Both the position numbers and the translations under genes were made by a program. The notes below the pieces were generated by a model. That model saw nothing but the letters and a program-made list of their open reading frames with translations. It had not been told where the DNA came from and did not search any database. This document shows, one piece after another, positions 10,576-21,400 of a DNA stretch of 64,000 nt. Within the stretch, counting starts at the first letter, position 1. Every line of letters starts with the position of its first letter. The stretch covers positions 659,099 to 723,098 of the forward strand of contig NZ_KB890739.1 of assembly GCF_000373245.1 (NCBI RefSeq). Direction: 5' to 3'. The stretch is from Echinicola pacifica DSM 19836 (GTDB taxonomy: Bacteria > Bacteroidota > Bacteroidia > Cytophagales > Cyclobacteriaceae).

Positions 10576-11397
10576 TTATTTATGTTTTGAAAATAACCAA
10601 GGCAGAAGTTCTGGTTCTGCAAAGGTGGGATCCCATGCATTATGGTTGGCTTCCGGATAGAGGTCATAGCGTACATCGGCATTCTCCTCAAGTAATGCTT
10701 CATAAACTCTCCTGGATAATATCGGAGGAACCACATCGTCCTTGCCACCGTGTGTCAGCCATACCGAGGTGTTTGGAGCATATTCTTTGGCTAAGGAAAT
10801 ATTTCCTCCGCCACAAATTGCCACCGCTGCAGCGTATTTATCCGGCCATCTGCCTAGCGTCTCCAAGGTGCCAAAGCCCCCCATCGATAGGCCCATGACA
10901 TAGAGCCGATTAGCATCAACACTGAAATCCTGCTGCAGCTGATCGACCAATTCGTTGACCATATCAAGCTGCTCAGAAGGCTGGTCCAGCGATTGGCTGA
11001 AATCAGGATCGCCCTGGCCACGGAGCTCTGCACGAATACTGATGTCTATCCAGTAGGTGTCCTCAGGACACTGGGGAAATACCACGATGGCCGGGAATTC
11101 TTTGCGATTATGCTTGTCAAGAAATAAGCTGGAGCCATGGCTCAGCTGCTTCTCATTGTCACTGCCACGCTCGCCAGCACCATGAAGGAATAATACCAGG
11201 GGATATTCCTTTGAGCTCTTGTAGCCTTTTGGCAATAATAACCTATACCTAAGGGAGTCCCCAGCCTCATTTATATATACCTTATGATCAAAGAGCTTCT
11301 TGTTTTGGGCAAATAAAGTAACCGACCAACTGCTCATTAATACTACCATGAGCCATATTGCGGTTGATTTCGAGCTTCTTTTTATTAATCGTTCCAT
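10576..11397 (-). CDS. Secreted carboxylesterase-like alpha/beta hydrolase of the PUL
   Basis: A 273-residue protein with a signal peptide (hydrophobic stretch about residues 13-30, cleavage likely after LFAQ). The fold is that of the phospholipase/carboxylesterase and PHB depolymerase-like group often seen in PULs: VLFLHGAGERGSDNE (oxyanion loop, near residue 69), VMGLSMGGFGTLE (nucleophile serine near residue 172), a catalytic Asp in GGKDDVVP and His in EANHNAWDP. It probably removes ester substituents from the target glycan or hydrolyses an ester-linked side group. Its start overlaps the end of the GH3 gene by 13 nt, so translation is likely coupled. Confidence 0.82.
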   Translation of the reverse strand: MERLIKRSSKSTAIWLMVVLMSSWSVTLFAQNKKLFDHKVYINEAGDSLRYRLLLPKGYKSSKEYPLVLFLHGAGERGSDNEKQLSHGSSLFLDKHNRKEFPAIVVFPQCPEDTYWIDISIRAELRGQGDPDFSQSLDQPSEQLDMVNELVDQLQQDFSVDANRLYVMGLSMGGFGTLETLGRWPDKYAAAVAICGGGNISLAKEYAPNTSVWLTHGGKDDVVPPILSRRVYEALLEENADVRYDLYPEANHNAWDPTFAEPELLPWLFSKHK

Positions 11398-13682
11398 ACA
11401 ATAATTTCTTTTGAGACTTCCATGGAATTTGTTCCTATCATCACTTCAAAATCTCCCGGTTCAAAAACAAAATCTAAGCTATGATTATAAAATTTGAGGT
11501 CTTCCTGACGAAGCTCAAAGTGTATCTCCTGAGTTTCTCCAGCTTTGATAAATACTTTTTGGAAGCCCTTAAGCTCTTTTACAGGGCGGGTTACGCTGCC
11601 CACCACATCTCTAACATACAATTGGACCACCTCGGCTCCATCATATTTCCCAGTATTCGTAATGCTTACCTTGGCCGTGAGGGTTTGGTCACCAGCCAGC
11701 TGGCTATGGCTAAGCTTTACATCGCCATATTTAAAACTGGTATAACTAAGTCCATATCCAAATGGAAAAAGGGGGCTGTTCGGTATATCGAGGTAATTAG
11801 AGCGGAATTTCTGAAACCATTCTCCTTCGGGGAGGGGTCTGCCAGTGTTTTTATGATTATAGTAGATTGGGATTTGCCCTGTGTTTTGAGGGAAGGTAGC
11901 GGTCAGTTTTCCTGAAGGATTTACCTTACCGAATAGAACATCTGCAATGGCGTCGCCAGCTTCGCTGCCACCAAACCATACATTGAGAATGGCGGGTAAA
12001 TTTTCCGTTTCCCATCGTATTGCTAGTGGTCTTCCTGTAAATAATACCAGGACTATAGGCTTACCTGTTTTGGCCAGCTCCTGGAGCATTTTGCGTTGGT
12101 TTTCTGGAAGCTCAATGGAGCTTCTGCTGGAAGATTCTCCGCTCATTTCAGCAGATTCCCCCATAGCCGCCACGATAATGTCTGATTTTTTGGCCACCTC
12201 CAGCGCTTCAGCAATCAGCTCTTCTTCTGATCTACTATCTCTATAAGTAGGCTTGCCAAAGACACTTACCCGGGATTCTAAAAGTGAATCCCTCACTATA
12301 TTGGCTCCTCGAGCATGCAGAATGGTGACTTCTTCACCTACTGCATTTTTTATTCCTTGCATCAGGGAAATGGATTCTTCAAATCTCCCCGCAACAGACC
12401 AGGTACCGGTCATATTCTCGGCATTGTCCGCCATAGGGCCCACCAAGGCTATCGTTCCCTGCTTCGCTAAGGGAAGGGTTTGCTTTTCGTTTTTTAATAA
12501 TACAAAGGACTGGGCGGCTATTTCTCTGGAAACTTGCCTGTTTTCGGCATTGAAGATCTCATTTTCAGCTCTTTCTATATCGCAGTATCGGTAGGGATCC
12601 TCAAATAGGCCTAGCTTGTATTTGGCTATTAATATTCTTCGGCATGCTTCGTTGATTTCCTCTTCAGTGATTTTCCCCTCTTCCAGAGAAGGTTTTAGAG
12701 TGGTAAGAAAACCCTCTCCCACCATGTCCATGTCCACACCTGCCTGTAGAGAGCGTGCGGATACGGTCTGCAAATCGCCGATCCCATGATCGATCATCTC
12801 ATTGATAGCGGTATAGTCTGTCACCACAAATCCATCAAAGCCCCACTGGTCTCTCAAAACCTCAGTCATCAACCAGCGATTGGCAGAGGCTGGAATTCCC
12901 TCCACCTCATTGAAAGCCGTCATTACAGTGCCCACGCCAGCCTCAATGGCGGCCTTATACGGTGGGAAATATTCATTATACATACGCTGACGGCTCATGT
13001 CCACCGTATTATAATCTCTGCCTGCTTCGCCAGCCCCATAGAGAGCAAAGTGTTTTACGCAAGCCATAAGGGTAGTGCTGAGAGATAAGTCGTCTCCTTG
13101 ATAGCCTCTGACCATAGCCTTGGCTATTTCTGAGCCCAGGAATGGATCTTCACCACTTCCTTCAGATACCCGGCCCCATCTAGGATCTCTGGATATGTCT
13201 GTCATAGGCGAAAAAGTCCAGTTGATGCCGTCTGCACTGGCTTCTTTAGCAGCGATCTGCGCACTTTTTTTGATCAATTCCATATCCCAGCTGGATGCAA
13301 GGCCAAGGGGGATGGGGAAGATCGTTTCGTATCCGTGGATGACATCCATCCCAAAAAGTAAGGGGATTCCTAAACGACTCTCCTCCACTGCCACACGCTG
13401 CACATCGCGGATTTTTGCCACAGTCTTGATATTAAATAGTCCTCCCACTTGCCCTGCCTTTATCTTGTCGGCAATATTGGAGCTGGAAGCCTGTCCCGTG
13501 GTGAAATCTCCCGCGGCAGGAAGGTTTAGCTGCCCAATTTTCTCCTCCAAAGTCATGAGGGCTAGGATAGAATCTGCTTTTTGTCGGAAAAGAGCCTCCT
13601 GCGTGCCGGTTTGCTGCGCAAATGCATTTGCACATCCCAGCAGCATAAAGCTGAAAATTAGGGGTAAATTAAGGTTTTTCAT
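11385..13682 (-). CDS. Glycoside hydrolase family 3 beta-glucosidase
   Basis: A 765-residue protein of normal BglX length with an N-terminal signal (LLGCANAFAQ, either a lipoprotein with Cys17 or a cleaved signal). Domains follow the GH3 order: TIM barrel (about 30-370), alpha/beta sandwich (about 400-610) and C-terminal fibronectin III-like domain (about 680-755). The nucleophile is the aspartate in GFVVTDYTAI (residue 289), and KHFALYGAGEAGRDYN carries the sugar-binding KHF/H motif. SGESSSRSSIELP is in the sandwich domain. In a GH144 context the likely substrate is sophorose and short beta-1,2-glucooligosaccharides, as for the B. thetaiotaomicron GH3 BT_3567, but linkage preference cannot be read from sequence. 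Confidence 0.93.
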   Translation of the reverse strand: MKNLNLPLIFSFMLLGCANAFAQQTGTQEALFRQKADSILALMTLEEKIGQLNLPAAGDFTTGQASSSNIADKIKAGQVGGLFNIKTVAKIRDVQRVAVEESRLGIPLLFGMDVIHGYETIFPIPLGLASSWDMELIKKSAQIAAKEASADGINWTFSPMTDISRDPRWGRVSEGSGEDPFLGSEIAKAMVRGYQGDDLSLSTTLMACVKHFALYGAGEAGRDYNTVDMSRQRMYNEYFPPYKAAIEAGVGTVMTAFNEVEGIPASANRWLMTEVLRDQWGFDGFVVTDYTAINEMIDHGIGDLQTVSARSLQAGVDMDMVGEGFLTTLKPSLEEGKITEEEINEACRRILIAKYKLGLFEDPYRYCDIERAENEIFNAENRQVSREIAAQSFVLLKNEKQTLPLAKQGTIALVGPMADNAENMTGTWSVAGRFEESISLMQGIKNAVGEEVTILHARGANIVRDSLLESRVSVFGKPTYRDSRSEEELIAEALEVAKKSDIIVAAMGESAEMSGESSSRSSIELPENQRKMLQELAKTGKPIVLVLFTGRPLAIRWETENLPAILNVWFGGSEAGDAIADVLFGKVNPSGKLTATFPQNTGQIPIYYNHKNTGRPLPEGEWFQKFRSNYLDIPNSPLFPFGYGLSYTSFKYGDVKLSHSQLAGDQTLTAKVSITNTGKYDGAEVVQLYVRDVVGSVTRPVKELKGFQKVFIKAGETQEIHFELRQEDLKFYNHSLDFVFEPGDFEVMIGTNSMEVSKEIIVWND

Positions 13683-13706
13683 GCTTATATTTTTTTGAGT
13701 TTACTG

Positions 13707-15680
13707 TTAATAGCTAAATCCAAGGGCCTCTAAGCCATTTTGGATCTCTGGATCTTTCATAAAGGTGTCCCATAGAAGACCTGTTCGATGATTTTCGATC
13801 ATCAGGAGTATAGGGCCCTGATCTATCGCTAGATAGGAGTCGGCATACCAATTTTCAGAAATATTGAAAGCGTCTTTAAATCCATATTCTCCCCAGCTTC
13901 TTTCTCCCAAATCGTAATAAAAATAACGAAGTGCCTCCATGGATTCCACAGGGGTATAAGGCATGGAGGACAGGGCTGCCGTAGGACTGATCACCCCTAG
14001 ATCATTAGTGGGCGAATGGGCATTATAGCCTTGGTGATTATCACTGGCGGTCAGTCCCCAGGCTTCCTCCCCATATCCCGCAAAACCCTTAGGGTTTTCG
14101 ATACAATAGGCTCTATTGATTTTAGTATGAGCGAGATTTTGCTCCCAATAATTTGCGTACTGATCACTTAGGTTTCTGGGGTCAAGGCCAAGAAAAGAAT
14201 AATGCGCAAAGAATAAGGGGCCACCGCGGTCTGATCCCAGTGGCAGGATCTCCCCATAGAAGGTGCCGCCATTTCTAATGGAGCCATTTTTCGCCCAACC
14301 TTCTTCATAGACCCCCTTGGCGATAGGATAGGTTTCGGATGATGCAGCTAGCACATAGGTGATCAGTGCTTCATTATATCCGCGAACCGGGAGGTTCATT
14401 TCCCAGGCATATTCAGGAGACCAATGCCAATACAGGATATTTCCGCCACCTTTGGTGTACCAGGACCATTCTACCTCTTCCCAAAGTTGCGTGATCTTAT
14501 CGCTCAGCGCAAGTTCAGTAGCGCTGCTCGTATTTAAATAAGCTCTTACGGTGAGCAGGCCTTGGATCAATAAGGCTGTTTCTACCAAATCCCCGCCATT
14601 GTCCTTAGTGCTGAAAGGGATAGTTTTCCCAGTTTCACCATGGATCCAGTGTGGCCAGGCCCCATGGAAGCGGTCGGCTGCGGCTAAGAAGTCCACCATC
14701 TTGACCCAGCGGCTTATCGCCTCAGTTCTGCTGATAAAGCCACGCTCTACCCCTACGATCATCGCCATGGCTCCAAAACCAGAACCACCCGTGGTCACTG
14801 TATTGCCTGAGGTATTTCTCTCTCTCGTCATGCCACTCACTGGGTGCCCAAAAGACCAAAAATACTCGAATGTCTGCCGCTGAACTTTCGTGAGTAGCTC
14901 CTCATCAGAGATAAGTGGGAATTTCGCTATTCCATTGGTTCCTGTGTAAAAGGCGAGGGAATATCCCCCAAAATATTCACTATGCTCGCCCAGAAGCTGC
15001 TCGCTGATCGAAAGTGTATACTGTTTTAATTCCTGCAAAGCAGTGGTAGCACTGATGCTTAAGGTATGAAAGTCCTCGGACCACTGAAATTCCAGAGAGC
15101 CTGCTTGGTCACCGGTGATTTTGACCAGATTTCCTATATCGGATCTGGAATTTTCGCTAATCGGTGCATCAAATCTCAAAGTGGCTTTTAAACTTGGATT
15201 GACCTGATGGTATTTATTGGTGCCTAATTTTATTCCTTCCTCGAAATTGATTTCAGTAAGCAACATCTCCCCGGCCTTCGTGCTAAATATAAGTGTAGCA
15301 CCAGCGAAACCTGCGGTGTTGGTGGAGTGGATGGAAGGTGAAATTTTTAGGGTATAGGTTCGACCCGTTTCTAATCCTCCCTTAGGAGATAGGGTCAATG
15401 TCTTTTTATTGGTCAATAAGTTATAAGAAAAGTCTATGGTGTTACCCTCATTATCGGTAAGGCTGATGGCAGCAGGAAGGGCTTCTTCTGCTATCCCATG
15501 AGAAAAAGTCAAGGTGATAGGGCGATCGGTAGGTGCATTGTCAATGGAGCTGCCGTCGGGATCCAGCGATTGCTCACCGATGGATGCGGTCTCCAGGCTG
15601 AGGTTGGGAAGGTTTTCCTCCTCTTTGGCACAGGAAAAAAAGAAAAATGCAATGCATAGTATAAGAATGGAATATCTCAT
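13707..15680 (-). CDS. GH144-type glucanase lipoprotein with N-terminal Ig-like domains
   Basis: The start at 15680 gives 657 residues beginning MRYSILILCIAFFFFSCAKE, an ideal lipoprotein signal (Cys17); an upstream ATG at 15707 adds nine residues of no value. Residues about 40-140 form an Ig-like domain of the Big_5/SbsA type (ITLTFSHGIAEEALP, LETGRTYTLKISPSI), and a second such domain covers about 140-245. The glycoamylase/GH144 catalytic domain follows (about 255-655), with TFEYFWSFGHPVSGMTRERN, TTGGSGFGAMAMIVG, DNGGDLVETALLIQGLL, ILYWHWSPEYAWEMNLP and AIDQGPILLMIENHRTG. It is a paralogue of the enzyme at 8974-10563 but with longer accessory domains, perhaps to hold the catalytic domain away from the outer membrane. 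Confidence 0.85.
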   Translation of the reverse strand: MRYSILILCIAFFFFSCAKEEENLPNLSLETASIGEQSLDPDGSSIDNAPTDRPITLTFSHGIAEEALPAAISLTDNEGNTIDFSYNLLTNKKTLTLSPKGGLETGRTYTLKISPSIHSTNTAGFAGATLIFSTKAGEMLLTEINFEEGIKLGTNKYHQVNPSLKATLRFDAPISENSRSDIGNLVKITGDQAGSLEFQWSEDFHTLSISATTALQELKQYTLSISEQLLGEHSEYFGGYSLAFYTGTNGIAKFPLISDEELLTKVQRQTFEYFWSFGHPVSGMTRERNTSGNTVTTGGSGFGAMAMIVGVERGFISRTEAISRWVKMVDFLAAADRFHGAWPHWIHGETGKTIPFSTKDNGGDLVETALLIQGLLTVRAYLNTSSATELALSDKITQLWEEVEWSWYTKGGGNILYWHWSPEYAWEMNLPVRGYNEALITYVLAASSETYPIAKGVYEEGWAKNGSIRNGGTFYGEILPLGSDRGGPLFFAHYSFLGLDPRNLSDQYANYWEQNLAHTKINRAYCIENPKGFAGYGEEAWGLTASDNHQGYNAHSPTNDLGVISPTAALSSMPYTPVESMEALRYFYYDLGERSWGEYGFKDAFNISENWYADSYLAIDQGPILLMIENHRTGLLWDTFMKDPEIQNGLEALGFSY

Positions 15681-15743
15681 ATAAATAAGGAGAAAAGGGA
15701 AGCCCAATACTTAGCATGGGCTTCCCAGGGGAATTAAAATATA

Positions 15744-16838
15744 TTACGGCTGTTCGTCATTCATAATCTCTTGTACTTCTGCTTGGCTAAGCGCCTTATC
15801 GAATATTCTCAATTCATCTAAGAAGCTAAGGTCAGACAGGTGGCCCCATCCTGCAAATCGTGGGGCTCCCGAACCGATGGAAAGCAAGTCACAACCCTCC
15901 CAGCTGATGCCTGGATAGGATCCTTGTGAGGCTATATTTCCATTGATATAGAGGGTGCACTGATCAGCGCTAATGGTGAAGGCCAGGTGTATCCATTCTG
16001 TACTAGTAGCAGGATCAATCGAAGCGGCATCTCCGCCATCAAACCAGTTTTCGGAGGTTCCTGTACCCACATTGAGCTTGAAGGTTTGACGGGTGGCGCT
16101 TCCTTCTCTGAACAATCTGAAACCAGCGGTTCTATTGTTCATATTCTGAGGATTGGCTTCGTCTATTGGTCCCATTACGAGAATACCTGCTCTATCAGGT
16201 ACATTATTGATCTTGTACCAAAAAGAAGCAGAGAACTCTGGGTTTGCCAAACTAGCTCCAGGATAGGTCAGGTAAGCACCAGTCGCACCTGCATAGGCAT
16301 TGGTTCCTGCCACACTTTGTCCTGCAAAACCGGGGTTGCCTACCTCATTTGCGGGGCTGATCGTTACCAAATCCACATATTCCCCATCAAATGGAATATA
16401 GAAAATCTCATTTTCATACTCAGATTTGTAAGGAGGGACTTTATCAAAGGTCACCGTAGAAACAGTGGTCTTGTCCGTAATATCATTAGCGCTGATGGTC
16501 ATGGTATGGGGACCATTGGTGATATTGTCCACCGGAACCTGAAGGGCCGCTCTTCTATAATCCTTGAAATCATTATAAGATCCGATTTCCTTGCCATCTA
16601 TGCTGAGGGTAATTGAGGCAATTTCGATATCATCCTGCACCTCGAATTTTGCGGTGATGGCGGTGACATCCTCCGTTACCCGGATCAAAGTACCCTCTAC
16701 AGGGTAGGAGATGGCGATCTGCGGCGCAGTTTCGTCCTCACCTGGAGCTACATAATTGAGCTCATCAATATAACTATCTGTACAAGCAGATGCGGATGCT
16801 AAAAAGGCAACTGCTATTATTTTAGATGTAAAATTCAT
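15744..16838 (-). CDS. LamG-domain lipoprotein, probable surface glycan-binding protein
   Basis: The start at 16838 gives 364 residues with a lipoprotein signal (MNFTSKIIAVAFLASASAC, Cys19); an ATG at 16862 would add eight residues before it. Residues about 40-140 look like an Ig-like/cadherin-like domain (IAISYPVEGTLIRV, GPHTMTISANDITD). Residues about 150-360 are a LamG/concanavalin A-like lectin domain (FSASFWYKINNV, EWIHLAFTISADQCTLYINGN, FLDELRIFDKALSQAEVQEI). It lies directly after susD, where surface glycan-binding proteins of the SusE/F kind are usually encoded, so it probably binds the target glycan at the cell surface. No catalytic motif is visible. Confidence 0.8.
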   Translation of the reverse strand: MNFTSKIIAVAFLASASACTDSYIDELNYVAPGEDETAPQIAISYPVEGTLIRVTEDVTAITAKFEVQDDIEIASITLSIDGKEIGSYNDFKDYRRAALQVPVDNITNGPHTMTISANDITDKTTVSTVTFDKVPPYKSEYENEIFYIPFDGEYVDLVTISPANEVGNPGFAGQSVAGTNAYAGATGAYLTYPGASLANPEFSASFWYKINNVPDRAGILVMGPIDEANPQNMNNRTAGFRLFREGSATRQTFKLNVGTGTSENWFDGGDAASIDPATSTEWIHLAFTISADQCTLYINGNIASQGSYPGISWEGCDLLSIGSGAPRFAGWGHLSDLSFLDELRIFDKALSQAEVQEIMNDEQP

Positions 16839-16868
16839 GTTCTTTGGGTTATGGGATTCCAACTATAC

Positions 16869-18404
16869 TTATTGAGCACTACCTGCAGATAACTGAGGAA
16901 GAATGTCCATCTGAGCTAAAGGGTATGGCAGGTACCGATCGGATGCCTGATAGTTTCTTCCCTCATAGTTTAGTGGAGCGGTCTGATCATAACGCACTAA
17001 ATCATAAAAGCGAATTCCCCACTCCATACCGAACTCGGCATATTTCTCATCCAATACCTGCTCCAAACCTACGCCGCTCAGAGGGCTTAGGCCCACGCGG
17101 TTTCTTACTGTATTGACCGCGGCATCAGCAGACATGGCTGTGCTGGTCGCCCCATTCACCAATGCCTCTGCATGCATTAATAAGATCTCAGCGTATCTGA
17201 TGACGGTGAAATTTTTGTTTTCTCCATAAGAGAAACGTCCCTCCGTAAGCTGGTTACTTGGAAGATATTGCTTGCCACTCAGGAAATTATACCTCGGGTG
17301 ATCATTGAATACATCTCCATCAGGTGAGATATTACTTACCCATGCAGGAAGGCTGGCAAATGCTGGGTCAGTCTTGATTTCGTTGATGCCGGAAGGAGTA
17401 AATAATACCGTGGTGGTCAATCTTTCCATCTCATTTCGCTCAAGCATAAACTTCACATACTTAAGGCTCGGCTCCCAGAATCCCCATCCGCCACCAGCGC
17501 CAGTTACTGCTGGAGTCCAGTTAGAAGGTCCAAAGAAATCCCATAAGTATCTATTGGAAGTTCCTGAAGGATTGCCATAATCTGAATATTGCAATTCTAA
17601 GAGGTTTTCACTGTTTAGCTTTCCTGGGATTTTGAATAGTTCGTAATAATCAGGCTCTAGGATAAATTGTCCATCAGAAATGATCTCACCGGTAGCATCC
17701 GCGACCTGCTGGAAGTTCTTGTTTTCCAGGTTGGCCATGGCCTTCACCGCTAAGGCGGTGTATCGCGTTACTCCACCAGGGACGTCTGTCCTTTGGTTTG
17801 GTCTTACACTAGGGAGATTAGGGATGGCCTCATCCATCTGAGCGGAAATATGGTCCATCACTTCTGCGAAGGTGCTCAGGTCCACATTGTATAGATCACT
17901 GGGCTGGGAGGTTCTTGGGATCAGAATGCTTCCCCATAGTCTTGCCAGTTGAAGCAATTCAAAGGATCGCAATACCTTAACCTCAGCGATATATTGACTG
18001 GAAAGGGCCGCGCTGGCGCCTGCATCCTGATACTTCTGGATCTCCTCCATCGCACCATGCCAATATAAAATATCGGAATATAAATTGAGCCAGGTGGAAT
18101 TGTACATCCAGAAGTTTCTGTCGTACTCGTATAGATCTGTTTTGGTAAGTGGCTCTTGATCTCCACCGGCATCCACATCATCTCCTCGGACACTGATTAG
18201 TGGGAAGGTCTCCCATTGGAGGGAGTTGAATTCTGCGTAGGAGCCATTGAGCAATAGGACCATATTCTGCGATTGAGTATAGTCGGTTTCATCTGCAATG
18301 ACAACATTTTCTAATGGCGTATCAAGCAGGTCGGAGCAGGAGGATAATACCCCTAATCCTAAACTTGCGGCCAATGTGTATCGTGTTATTTTTGATAATT
18401 TCAT
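16869..18404 (-). CDS. SusD/RagB-family outer membrane lipoprotein
   Basis: A 511-residue protein with a lipoprotein signal (LGVLSSCSDLLDT, Cys23), the TPR-like N-terminal SusD domain and the C-terminal RagB/SusD domain (RYAEILLMHAEALVNG near residue 400, and ending with QMDILPQL). SusD proteins are the lid on the SusC porin and bind the oligosaccharide before uptake. It starts 21 nt after the susC stop, the standard pairing, and sets the transport specificity of the PUL together with SusC. Confidence 0.95.
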   Translation of the reverse strand: MKLSKITRYTLAASLGLGVLSSCSDLLDTPLENVVIADETDYTQSQNMVLLLNGSYAEFNSLQWETFPLISVRGDDVDAGGDQEPLTKTDLYEYDRNFWMYNSTWLNLYSDILYWHGAMEEIQKYQDAGASAALSSQYIAEVKVLRSFELLQLARLWGSILIPRTSQPSDLYNVDLSTFAEVMDHISAQMDEAIPNLPSVRPNQRTDVPGGVTRYTALAVKAMANLENKNFQQVADATGEIISDGQFILEPDYYELFKIPGKLNSENLLELQYSDYGNPSGTSNRYLWDFFGPSNWTPAVTGAGGGWGFWEPSLKYVKFMLERNEMERLTTTVLFTPSGINEIKTDPAFASLPAWVSNISPDGDVFNDHPRYNFLSGKQYLPSNQLTEGRFSYGENKNFTVIRYAEILLMHAEALVNGATSTAMSADAAVNTVRNRVGLSPLSGVGLEQVLDEKYAEFGMEWGIRFYDLVRYDQTAPLNYEGRNYQASDRYLPYPLAQMDILPQLSAGSAQ

Positions 18405-18425
18405 GGTTAATCTCAGGTTTTGGGA

Positions 18426-21400
18426 TTAAAATTTCAGGTTTAGACCTACGGTATATACCGCTGGGATAGGGTAGGTTTGACGGTCAATTCCGTTAGCTAC
18501 TTCCGGGTTAAACCCGTTATAGCTAAACACGGTCAATGGTCGCTCAGCCGTGAAGGTGATCCTTGCCGCTGGCATTTTTTGACCAAACAACTGCTTGTTC
18601 AACAGGGAATAAGCCAGTTGCACGTTTTGGATCCGGAAGTAAGAGCCGTCCTCTACAAAGTAGGTGCTGAAATTTTGGTTCCAGCCTTTTCGTAAACCTG
18701 CCGCGGATGGGTATTTGTCCGAAGTGCCTTCTCCTCTCCATAGGTTATCAGCAAGCTCCGCATCAATATTAGTGTCATTGGTGAAGATGATTTCACCTCG
18801 CTTACGGTTCAGGATTTTATGACCTACTTGCCCTTGGATCAAGGTGGAGAATTCAAAAGCCTTGTATTTGAATCCCAGATTAGCACCATAGGTGAATTCA
18901 GGAAGGAATGAGCCCATTACCACTCGGTCAGCATCATTGATTAGTCCATCACCATTTTGATCTTTAAACTTGAAATCGCCAGGAACCAGACCATTTTCAG
19001 ATATAAATTCATTGGTATAACCACTGTTAGTGATTTCTGCCTCGTTCTGGAAGACCCCTTCTACCTCATATCCAAAGAAGGATTGGAAGGGTTGGCCAAG
19101 GATGGAGCGTTGTCTGAATTCTGCTGAGCCTCCGTCTAGGCTTTCAGGCCCTCCTAAGCTAAGTACTTGGTTTTTTAGCGTGGAGAAATTACCACCTATA
19201 TAGTAGCTAAAGTCTTTGGAGATATCTTTCTGCCAGTTTAGGGAAACTTCCAGCCCTTGATTTCTAATCTGACCTACACTTCGTCTTTCAGTTGCTCTGA
19301 AAACTGGGGGGATAATGCTCACCGCCAAGTTTTTGGTGTCTCGGATAAAGTAATCTGCATCTAGGGAAAGCTGATTATTGAAGAATTTTGCATTAATCCC
19401 AAAGTTCTTCTCAACCGTGGTTTCCCACTGGTCAATTAGGTCATAAGTTGGATTTAGCCTACGGCCAATTACTCTGACATCGTTGATTGCTGTGCTGGTT
19501 TCTTCCAGGGTAGGGACTCCTACGGATGGTGTGATACCATCATTTCCTAGTTGACCCCATGAAGCTCTAAGTTTCAAGAAACCGATAGCAGGTACATCAA
19601 AGAAGTCCTCTTCACTGATCACCCAACCTGCACCAATGGTGGCAAAATTTCCCCACTTCTGCTGGAATTTATTATTGCCATCTCTTCTAAAAGTACCGTA
19701 GAGCAAGTATCTCTCATCATAATTATAAGCAACCCGCCCAAAGAAGGATAGGTAATGCAGCTTACTATTCAAGGTGGATCCATTGCTGTCCCCAATACCA
19801 TTGACATCATAGTTCTCTGCATTAGATAGATACCAATATTGCTGATTATTCCAGGTGGGATCAGGATTGATGCCCGTGCCTGTAGCAAATAATACCTCGC
19901 TATACTCACTTCTATAAGACTGGCCTGCCGTCACTGTTAATAAGTGATCGCCCCAGTTATCTTTATAAGTAAAATAATTATCTACAATCTGATCAAATGC
20001 TGCTGCTGATTGCTTCCTTATTGAGGATGGAAGTTCTGTCACCCCATTGCTGTATCTGAAATTTACATTTCGGTTAGTGATCACATCTAAGCGATAATTA
20101 TAGGCGGTCCGGAAAGATAATTTATTAGGAATAAGGTCTAACTCAGCATGGATATTACCATTCACCTTAGCGACATTATTTCGGTTGTCGTTATAAAGCA
20201 ATGGATAGAAAGGGTTTTGGCTGTTTCTATAGCCCACATTTTGAGCATTGGAAAGTCGCTCAGGGAAGGCGTTGGTATTTTCTGCATCATATACCGGGAT
20301 GATCGGGACGGCAAAATAGGAGTTGAACCAAGCAGCACTTTCTCCTACATACTGTTGAGAAGCACTGAAATTGAAATTTCCACCTACCGTCAACCATTCA
20401 CGTATATCTGTGTCGATTTTAGCCCTGATATTTCCTCTCTTATAATCATTCCTTGCCTCATTTAATAGGCCTTCCTGAGAGAAGAAACTGCCGCCAATGG
20501 AATAACGTGTTTTTTCTGAACCTCCATTAAAGGAAAGGCTATGGTTTTGGATGGCTGCTGGGCTCATCACCTCGCTGTACCAATCAGTGTTTACATCTGG
20601 TAAGCTTGGATCCACACGAGATCTTCCATATCGCTGAATTGCATTTTGGACAAATTGCATATCTGCTGTGGAGCCTGTTTCATTAACATATTGAACAAAC
20701 TGCTGTGCATTCGCCATTCTAAGGACGTTTTGAGGGACTTGTACCCCATAATAGCCATCGTAAACGATCTCTGGAGATTGCTCGTATTTCCCTGACTTGG
20801 TCTCTATCAATACGACACCATTGGAAGCTCTCACCCCGTAAATTGCGGAAGCGGAAGCATCCTTAAGTACAGATATACTTGCAATATCATTGGAGTTCAG
20901 GAAATCGATATTATCAAAAAACATCCCATCTACCACATATAATGGAGCAGCATTGCCTTCAAAGGAACCTACCCCACGAACTCGAACAGTAGGAGAAGCT
21001 CCCGGAGCGCCATTGCTGACAATCTGAACACCAGCGACACGGCCCTGAAGGGATTGCATGGCGTTAGGGGTGGGGGTTTTTACGATTTCATCCGTTTTGA
21101 TGGTCGTGATGGCCGAAGTCAAATCTTTTTCCTTCTGAGTACCATAGCCGACCACTACCACTTCATCGAGAGAACTGATGTCCTCACCTAGAGTAAGGTC
21201 TATTTTACTTCGACCATTTAATGGAACCTCTTGGGTTTCGAAACCGATAAATGAAAAGATTAGGATGGCATCATCTGTGCCGACTTCGAAGGAATAGTTG
21301 CCGTCTAGATCGGTGACTGTACCATTGGAAGTGCCTTTCTCAAGGATGTTGACACCTGGGATGGCTAGACCACTCGGATCTACGACCGTTCCGGAAACAC

